Assembly (NCBI GenBank): GCA_030272585.1
Contig: BSYQ01000011.1
Location: forward strand, 1,798,001 to 1,862,000
Source of the DNA: Bryopsis sp. KO-2023
Lineage: Eukaryota; Chlorophyta; Ulvophyceae; Bryopsidales; Bryopsidaceae
DNA length: 64,000 nt
Reading direction: 5' to 3'
Position 1 is the stretch's first letter. Each line of letters starts with the position of its first letter. The notes beneath the pieces are model-generated. The model was given only the letters and a program-made list of their open reading frames with translations. It was not told the origin of the DNA and did no database searches. Both the position numbers and the translations under genes were made by a program. Shown in pieces: positions 57,679 through 64,000 of this stretch.

Positions 57679-58327
57679 CTCCTCAAGCATATCAATGTCC
57701 AAGTTCCAAGCAAAAGAAATGGAATTCTTCATGGTAGAATATACGCGCACATATATTCACAAGGCTGTGTGTCTGCTATGCGTGTAATATTGTGGTGTTT
57801 GTGTGTATATAAGCTAACACACAACAGGAAGACCTGTCAACGATTATCGCAGAGAAAGCCGCCGCTACGATCTCAACACACACACACAAAAACAAGGTTG
57901 AAGCACGGAAATTTCCTTTCAAGGAAACCTACCAGAAGGGAGCGGTACTTAAGTAACCTGCCAGGTTGCGAGTTGATGTAACCGTGTTGCTGCAACACAT
58001 GGCAACGCCGCGTTCGCCGCAACGGAGTAGCTGCGAGTGACCAACGGGGTTTCTGTAACACGTGTTGCTGGACATACTTCACAGCTGGTGCTTTGTTCCC
58101 AAAATAGCCACAAGGAAGACATAGCCAAAGATCGTGCCTCTCGTTATCCGCATCCGTATCCTTGCGCTTGTACGAAGTACGGAAAGGTATGAAAACTTCT
58201 CACCAGAGTTCGCACCTGATGGCAAATAAATATATCCACTGCATGGCTGCAGTAAACCGTACTGTCTTTAGCTGCGCCGCCTCCACTCAAATTTGGATTG
58301 CTTTTTGTTCGTTCGTTGTCCGCCACC
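57679..58327. other. 5' flank of acidic-protein paralogue 3
   Basis: No gene recognised. A TATA-like AAATAAATATAT lies at about 58224-58235, roughly 95 bp before the ATG, and a CA repeat at about 57880-57892. Confidence 0.45.
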
Positions 58328-59445
58328 ATGAAGTTGACTCTTGCCCTGCTTTTCGTTTTGGCGATCTTCGCGATCGCCTCCCCGGTTTTTGGCAGCAGCG
58401 CTGGCGGGGAGACCGGCCTTGATCGTTTCCATGGTGATGGGCTGGAGTAGTAGAACTTGTTGTAGCGTTTTTCTTCGTGCGGGTTCTCACCATTTTTCTG
58501 TCGCGAATTCGTCTTGGTGAATAAGAGAAATACAGTATCGGATATACAAACGGCCGCGACAGCGTGCTGCTTCTGTCCTTGTGAAACTTTGTATGCAGTC
58601 GAGATATGAGTTGTTGCCGTGACTTGCTGTTGTTGTTTTTCCTTGGAGCGACTCTGTGATATGTGGCGCTACCTTTGCCGTCGTGCTATGCAGCTGCAGG
58701 ATCTGAGAAGTGGTGTTTTTTTGTGTTGTTGGACTCAGGCGGCGATGGTGAAACCAAACTCTTGGCCTTTGGAAGCAGGAAAATGCTTGGAGAGGTGAGC
58801 GACTTGAGCGTGCGAAGCTACAACAGAGCTATTGTTCTTACGCGCGATCGTGTTGTGTGTGTGTGCTTTCTGTTCCCTCGACCTTGCGGTATCGTGTCAT
58901 CTGGTGAGAAGCTGTTGGCTTTTGACACCAGATCGCGTTTTGATCACGCTGTTGCTGTCAGCACCAAGCGACCTACGTTGTTCTGCTCTTTCAGCGATGA
59001 GAAACGCTGTTTCCTGTTCCATCAGGGGAGGTCGCAGAATCTTTCCTTGCTCACAAAAACGTGTTTGTTTTCTCTTTTCGTTCCAACTCCATTTGTTTCA
59101 ACACACATGGTTTGCATTAGAAGCCCGGGGTTATGGGGTGGTGACTTCGTATGCATGTTACATTTTTGAGTTTGTGGGTGTGTTCTTGCTGACAGTTTGG
59201 GCTTACTGGAAAAAAAACCTAAGAACTGATGCAATGCGCTGGTATATTTTTTTTAGTGTTTTGTTTCTTTGTGTAATTTATGTTTGTTTCTTTGTTTGAC
59301 GAAGGATATCGATGATGATGGAGATGACGACCATGACGACCATGATCATGATGATCATGATGACGATGGTAACGATGATGACGACCATAACAACCATGAT
59401 GATCCCGATGACGATGATAACGATTATGGCAGGGATGACAAATGA
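58328..59445 (+). CDS. secreted Asp/His-rich acidic protein, paralogue 3
   Basis: Three exons in phase (58328-58433, 58739-58794, 59305-59445) encode 100 residues. The start is in a strong context (GCCACCATGA). Signal exon: MKLTLALLFVLAIFAIASPV, a short insert, then GETGLDRFHG; linker exon: GGDGETKLLAFGSRKMLGE with dibasic RK. The single acidic exon opens with DID, parallel to DVD and DVE in the other copies, and then alternates Asp with His (DDHDDHDHDDHDDDG) and Asn, ending DDK like paralogue 1. The Asp-His pattern suggests binding of zinc, copper or nickel as well as calcium; that is inference. It is separated from paralogue 2 by the gypsy insertion. Confidence 0.82.
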
Positions 59446-60618
59446 GTTGGTACGGGAAAAGCTTTTAAACTCAAGGAGGGAATTCAGATATTGTCTCACA
59501 GGGAGCTTTGCAGAACAGTTGATTTCCTCAGTGATACTTTTTTTCTTTATGTTTCAGATCAGCAGCCAATGTCATCACTTTTTTTTGTGACAAAGAAAAA
59601 AATTACCACCTCTGTTTTTTTTTTTTTTTTTTTTTCGTTTTGGAAGATTCTTGATCACGGTGTGTTTGGCTATGTTTTTCCAGGACCGTCATCATCGGCT
59701 CCCAGATCTTGATGAGATGAATATTAGTCATTATCGACGGGCTCAAGCCAACGATATTTTTCTCTGATTTGATATCTTGCTCTGTCTCCATCTCGTAATA
59801 TATATGTATGTGTACCTATCGACAGCATAAGTACAACCTTTCAGTTTGGTGTGCTGTGTCTGTTTTCTATTACAGAATTTATGGGCAGTTGTTGATCATA
59901 TTGCCAAGTATTGTTAGTGTTGTACCTAGTGTATTGAGAATTATACCAGGTGTTAGTAATGTTCGGGTAGATAGGATATGCAGTTCTTATTTTTTCAAGT
60001 CGAGTTTTGTGATGGACGATGGTTCCAGTGAGAGAGCCGATATGGGAGGTGTAAATGTGGATGATAACAGCTGCAAAAACACACTTTTAAAAAAATTTAG
60101 TAGTTTTAAAAAAACATGGTGTTCTTTTGACTGAAAGACTGGCATCAACAGTGGTGGTTTGCACACTGAGTCTGTGACACAGCCAGGGGTGCTCTAATCA
60201 GTCCCACCCACTTAGCAACAACAACAACAATTGAGAAGTACCCAAAATATGACGACCGAGCTCTTCCCATTTTCTTTAGTGCAAAAATCTCCTACAAAAT
60301 GCCTTCCAGTCGACTGTGAAGTCATCTCACAGTGTCCCCCCCCCCTCCTACTGGAATGGGTTGAGGAAATCCATCTGTCCACCAGGAAGGAACTGAAACT
60401 TGAAAAAGAAATCGTCACGTGCGTGCCATCAGCATTTTTAATGGCATACTACTCCCCCCCCCTGGTTACCAACTTTTCTCTTCAAAAATAATACATTCAA
60501 CCCACAAACTAAAAAAGGTCCCAAGCGGTCCAGACCAAAAAACGAAACACTACCTGGAGAAGGGAAACAAAAAAAAACCCTGAACTTCGTTCGTTCCTCT
60601 GAAAACAGACGCTTCTTG
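59446..60618. other. intergenic stretch between paralogue 3 and the PP2C gene
   Basis: AT-rich, with a T run near 59619-59636. The plus frame 59808-60134 has no ATG context, splice structure or family resemblance that I can support. Confidence 0.5.
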
Positions 60619-63185
60619 TCACAACGAGCTCACGCATGGAAAAGTTGGATCGTGCGTGGAGGGACTTGGTACTGCCCCCCCGAAACAGGTGGGGCGGCCA
60701 CGAGTTTTTCTGTGGTCCAAAAAGCATACGGTCGCCGTGATATCGTCGCAAACTCTTGCATTGTTGGCTTCCAGCCACCTCTGCTGTGACACCGCCACAA
60801 GAGCCTCCGCCGCCGAATGCGGGTCGGAATACGACCCCACAATATCCACGGCTTCCTAGTCAAAGAAAAGAAACCGTCGTGAATACAATTTCTTCTCGTG
60901 TAGGACTGTGAAGCGTCTGAAACAAAATTGTCTAATACCTGAGATGAAACCACCTCCCAGACACCATCAGACGCCAAAATGATGATTTTGTCGCTGGGGG
61001 TGAAGCTGTGCCTTCGAAATTCGGGCTCAGAGGTAACTCCAACCATTTTGGCCATCGTATCACCGAAAGATCGCGAAGTCGCTAGCCCCGGCTGCCAGAC
61101 ATACTTCAAATACACACGACTGGGGCCAGCCTTCGATCCCATGGCATCGACGACCTGAAAACACCGCAACAGCGGCTCAATTTTCCTCATAACTTTGTTG
61201 CAACAAAACTGGAGGGTGAAGGAAGATGATGTGGTCTTGGCCTACTTCTTACCATCTGGTCAACCCTTCCATTGCACGCAAGGATGCGTTTCTTTTCTTT
61301 GGGATCGTCAGGTTTGTGATCTCGCGACAAATCAATAGCTTTGAACTTCGAGGATCCGGACGAACAAGTCAATTTACGGCCAAGAACAGCGCGAGAGTCT
61401 CCTGCCCACGCGCACAAGACCCAGGCAGGGTCAATGACGACGGTAACCCCCGTCGTGCCACTACGAGACAAATCCTCACGTCTGCGAAAAAAACAACAGA
61501 ATTTGGGGGGTCAAAATGACTGCTGTGCAGACGGTTTCCTCTTGCGCGCTCCACTCGAGCGTTGGAAAGTTGTCGCGCCTGTGCAAACTTGCGCGACACA
61601 CAAAGTATAAGGATTCACAGTCGTTTTGCCATTTTCCGACCAGCACGAGTGGTAGACCAAGCTATGCCCCTCCCTCGAAAAACCTTTCCTTTCCAACTCT
61701 AGCACCTGCCTGCGACAAAGGCTGTTGTCGATGTTTGCAAACGTTTCCTTTATGGATTGCTCAGGATCCTGACGAATTCTTTTCCAGAGAGCGCCTTCGG
61801 ATTTTCGAAGTTCCTCTTTCAGATGGTCCCTCACGTTCGTCGATGCCACCTTGCCATGGACTCCATGCCCATCAAAAACTCCCACTATCGTGGTTCCATC
61901 TTTCTCGCTCGACTGCACGGCCAACAACAAACAAAGAAACGAATAAGGCTACTACCGTTGAGAAGAACCTCCTTCCGCTGTACAATCCCTGGAAGTCTCT
62001 GCTGGTGGGCACCCCTTCTCGCAAGCATAGGAAAACGAGAGCCCGGTTTACCTCAACGAGAAAGGTGTCCTGATTCTCCTTTTTCCAATCCCAGTTGGAA
62101 CGTCCTCCACACGACACAGAGGCGCAAACCAAGAAAGCACCTGGCTGCCCATGCCTGGCCTCCCGATCAAACATTGATGGCTTGTTGCTCCCAGATAGTC
62201 CAAATTCAGCCAGGACTTCTTTCGAAGTCGTGGGCTGGTGGATGCCATCGCAATTGGCACACGACGCCTCGTCCTCTGACGACTTTGAAGACTCGCTGGA
62301 AATATCGTTGAACGAATACTTCTCCTCTTCCACAATTCTTTTGTAAGATTGACGATGGTACTGCCCCCTCGCCCCATATCTCGGTACAGAAGGGGAAGTG
62401 TTGGTGGCGTTTTTCGTTTTCCTTGGGTGAGTTCGAGAATGAAGAGCATTGACCAGCGACTTGGACTCTTTCTCGCTCCACGATGCAATCTTCGGATGAC
62501 TTTGCACCGGTGCTGATCGCGGCTGGGTCTTTCCTGGCCGGAAACCCTGGGGCAATCGAGACTTACTTGTGGTCCCCGACGTATCCACTGAATCTGCATG
62601 ATCTCCTTGCCCTTCGGGTTTCTTAGCGTCCCCCAGCTCCTGAACGGGATGAAGCGCGTAAGGGGGGTGCAAGCATTTGGACCTATGACCATCATCCGAA
62701 AATTTCTTCCGCAACGACCCAGTCCTAACGCTGCTCACAATCGATGGAGCAGCGCTGTCGCTCCGCCGCCTTCGTCGCGCAGAAGCCGCATCGGCGGGCA
62801 TCTTATCCTCAGGCATACTTCTCATTTTGACAAGTGGGTGAGAAAACTCCGGCACAAGTCGAGATCTCAAGGGTGGAAATCGCATTCTGAAAGGAGGACA
62901 ACAAAGATCGTTTAGGAGCTGTACAGTATGCCTTTTTACTGTTGGAATTACCCTCCACGTTCACACTGCCTACCTTACCCTTCCGTTTTCAATGGAACTG
63001 CCGTCCACCCTTGCCAAGAGCGAGCCTGCTGTGGACTGTGAGGCGCGTCGCTGGAGTTCCTTCGACGGCACCCTTCTCGGCGAGTTCGGGGCCTCGCTGG
63101 AATTGAACGACGTCGACCAACGGCGACGTCCAGGACTGTCGACGGTTGGCCCTCTGTTCCCTGGGAGTGATTTTTGCGATTCCAT
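60619..63185 (-). CDS. PP2C-type serine/threonine protein phosphatase
   Basis: Five exons in phase hold the catalytic domain: 62052-62886, 61706-61912, 61253-61474, 60939-61154, 60619-60855 (571 residues from the ATG at 62885). PP2C motifs in order: KKENQDTFLVE, TTIVGVFDGHGVHG, DLSRSGTTGVTVVI, LCAWAGDSRAVLGRK, LSRDHKPDDPKEKKRI, GRVDQM, ATSRSFGD, IIILASDGVWEVVSSQ and CDDITATVCFL. The metal-binding aspartates in DGHG, SDG and CDD are present. PP2Cs are Mg/Mn-dependent monomeric phosphatases. About 270 residues before the domain are basic, Ser-rich and low in hydrophobics, probably disordered. A candidate upstream exon (about 62974-63185, MESQKSLPGNRG, later GSLLARVDGSSIENGR) joins in phase if donor GTAGGC is used; otherwise translation starts at 62885. 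Confidence 0.92.
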
Positions 63186-63839
63186 CAGAAACGCATGCGG
63201 CAAAACTTTCACCAAGCATCCCACATCTAGCGCAACAACGAATCCAGATGGGAGGACACGGTTGACGGCTCACCTGGGGAATGTGCCCTGCTCTTCGGCT
63301 TGTCGTTATCGATTGCCCCCACCATCTGCTCTCGCATCATTCAAGTCAATGAATGTCAGTTTCGCGCTCTTCGTGCCAACCACCTTTCAACCGCCAGAAG
63401 AGGGGAGTCAGGTCCGTTTTAATCTTTGGTATGTACTGCAGAGCTCCACTTCCCAACCCCACTCGATTCCGGCGTTTGCTCACCCCCTGGCACCGCGTTT
63501 GTCTCTTCACAGAGATTCGGAGCTGCCCAAGCGCAAGTCAAACCCCAAACCCTACAAATGCACACCCACTCACACATTTTGGACCACAATGAAAAATTCA
63601 CCATTTGATTGTCTAAACGGTTAGGATCCCCTTTTCCCAAAGATATCAAAATCTTATTCGCAGAGCCGCGATTCAGATCGGATCTCGTGAGTTTCTACAG
63701 AAAACAGTCTGACCTCTTCTTCCAGCGGAAACGGCTTATGGGGTCCCTTGTGTACAGAAAAATCCAGCTCTCAGTCCCAACAACGAAAAATATCCTTGCG
63801 CCTGTTAACAACACAAACCGCCGTGACTGCGAGTTCCAC

Positions 63840-64000
63840 CCAAACATTGCCAATCTCCTGGCCTAAAATATCTTGATGATCGAAAACAGGCGTGATTGCA
63901 TGCCCGATTCGACTTTCCTCCCCCCCGCCCGCCTCTGTCACAATCTGGGTGGCAGACCGCAACATCTGTCTATGGCCCTCGTCCGCTAGCGCTCTCAACT
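63840..64000 (-). CDS. possible exon of a gene running off the window edge
   Basis: Minus-strand frame LRALADEGHRQMLRSATQIV, then HAITPVFDHQDILGQEIG, ending near a possible donor after GNVW. A short piece at about 63715-63750 (PHKPFPLEEE) could be a following exon. I do not recognise it; it could also be 5' sequence of the PP2C gene. Confidence 0.3.

Noticed and set aside
51945-57750. Minus-strand frame that would read through the empty target site of the 52-kb element, suggesting the insertion split a gene.
   Set aside because: The rejoined frame is only about 45 codons, has no family resemblance or splice context, and such a length is expected by chance in this DNA.
59808-60134. Plus-strand hydrophobic ORF downstream of paralogue 3.
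   Set aside because: AT-rich composition, no start context and no sequence relationship to the acidic family.
1-64000. CRISPR arrays, rRNA genes or bacterial operons.
   Set aside because: No spaced direct-repeat arrays or rRNA sequence were seen, and gene structure is plainly eukaryotic.

Overview
The window is nuclear DNA of an intron-rich eukaryote, most likely a protist or alga. Genes are split by short GT-AG introns of roughly 50 to 600 bp, there are no operons or Shine-Dalgarno sites, and two complete Ty3/gypsy-type retrotransposons are present. The recognisable host genes are eukaryotic housekeeping genes: WDR11, an ecdysoneless/SGT1-like factor, a SET-MYND methyltransferase, type I isopentenyl-diphosphate isomerase, PP2C and a prolyl-iminopeptidase-like gene. 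I cannot name the species from sequence alone. All gene models were built by hand from splice signals, reading-frame phase and family motifs.

Left block (1-7.4 kb): three minus-strand loci, a prolyl iminopeptidase-like 3' half, an unidentified coiled-coil gene and an ecdysoneless-like 3' half. All three show single-base frame breaks, so the block looks degenerate or poorly assembled. It also holds a CpG-rich 73-bp minisatellite and an 807-bp element with perfect 168-bp terminal inverted repeats.

Mobile block (7.4-20.2 kb): a 12.8-kb LTR element (205-bp LTRs, AGATA target duplication) with no recognisable coding capacity. A complete gypsy element with identical 164-bp LTRs and one 1509-codon gag-pol frame is nested inside it.

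Core block (20.2-46.3 kb): a possible small gene, a complete 22-exon WDR11 gene, a four-exon isopentenyl-diphosphate isomerase with a split N-terminal presequence, and a 12-exon SET-MYND gene, all on minus. Divergently on plus are an intronless CpG-rich membrane/coiled-coil gene and an unidentified basic-protein gene.

Right block (47-64 kb): three paralogous plus-strand genes for secreted, extremely Asp-rich proteins with the same exon plan (signal exon, short conserved linker exon ending in a dibasic motif, acidic exons). A 5.6-kb gypsy element with CTCCT target duplications and a probable -1 frameshift site lies between copies two and three. A PP2C phosphatase gene and the edge of a further minus-strand gene close the window. 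The acidic secreted cluster is the best candidate for an undescribed system; calcium or metal binding, or mineral-matrix function, is inference only.
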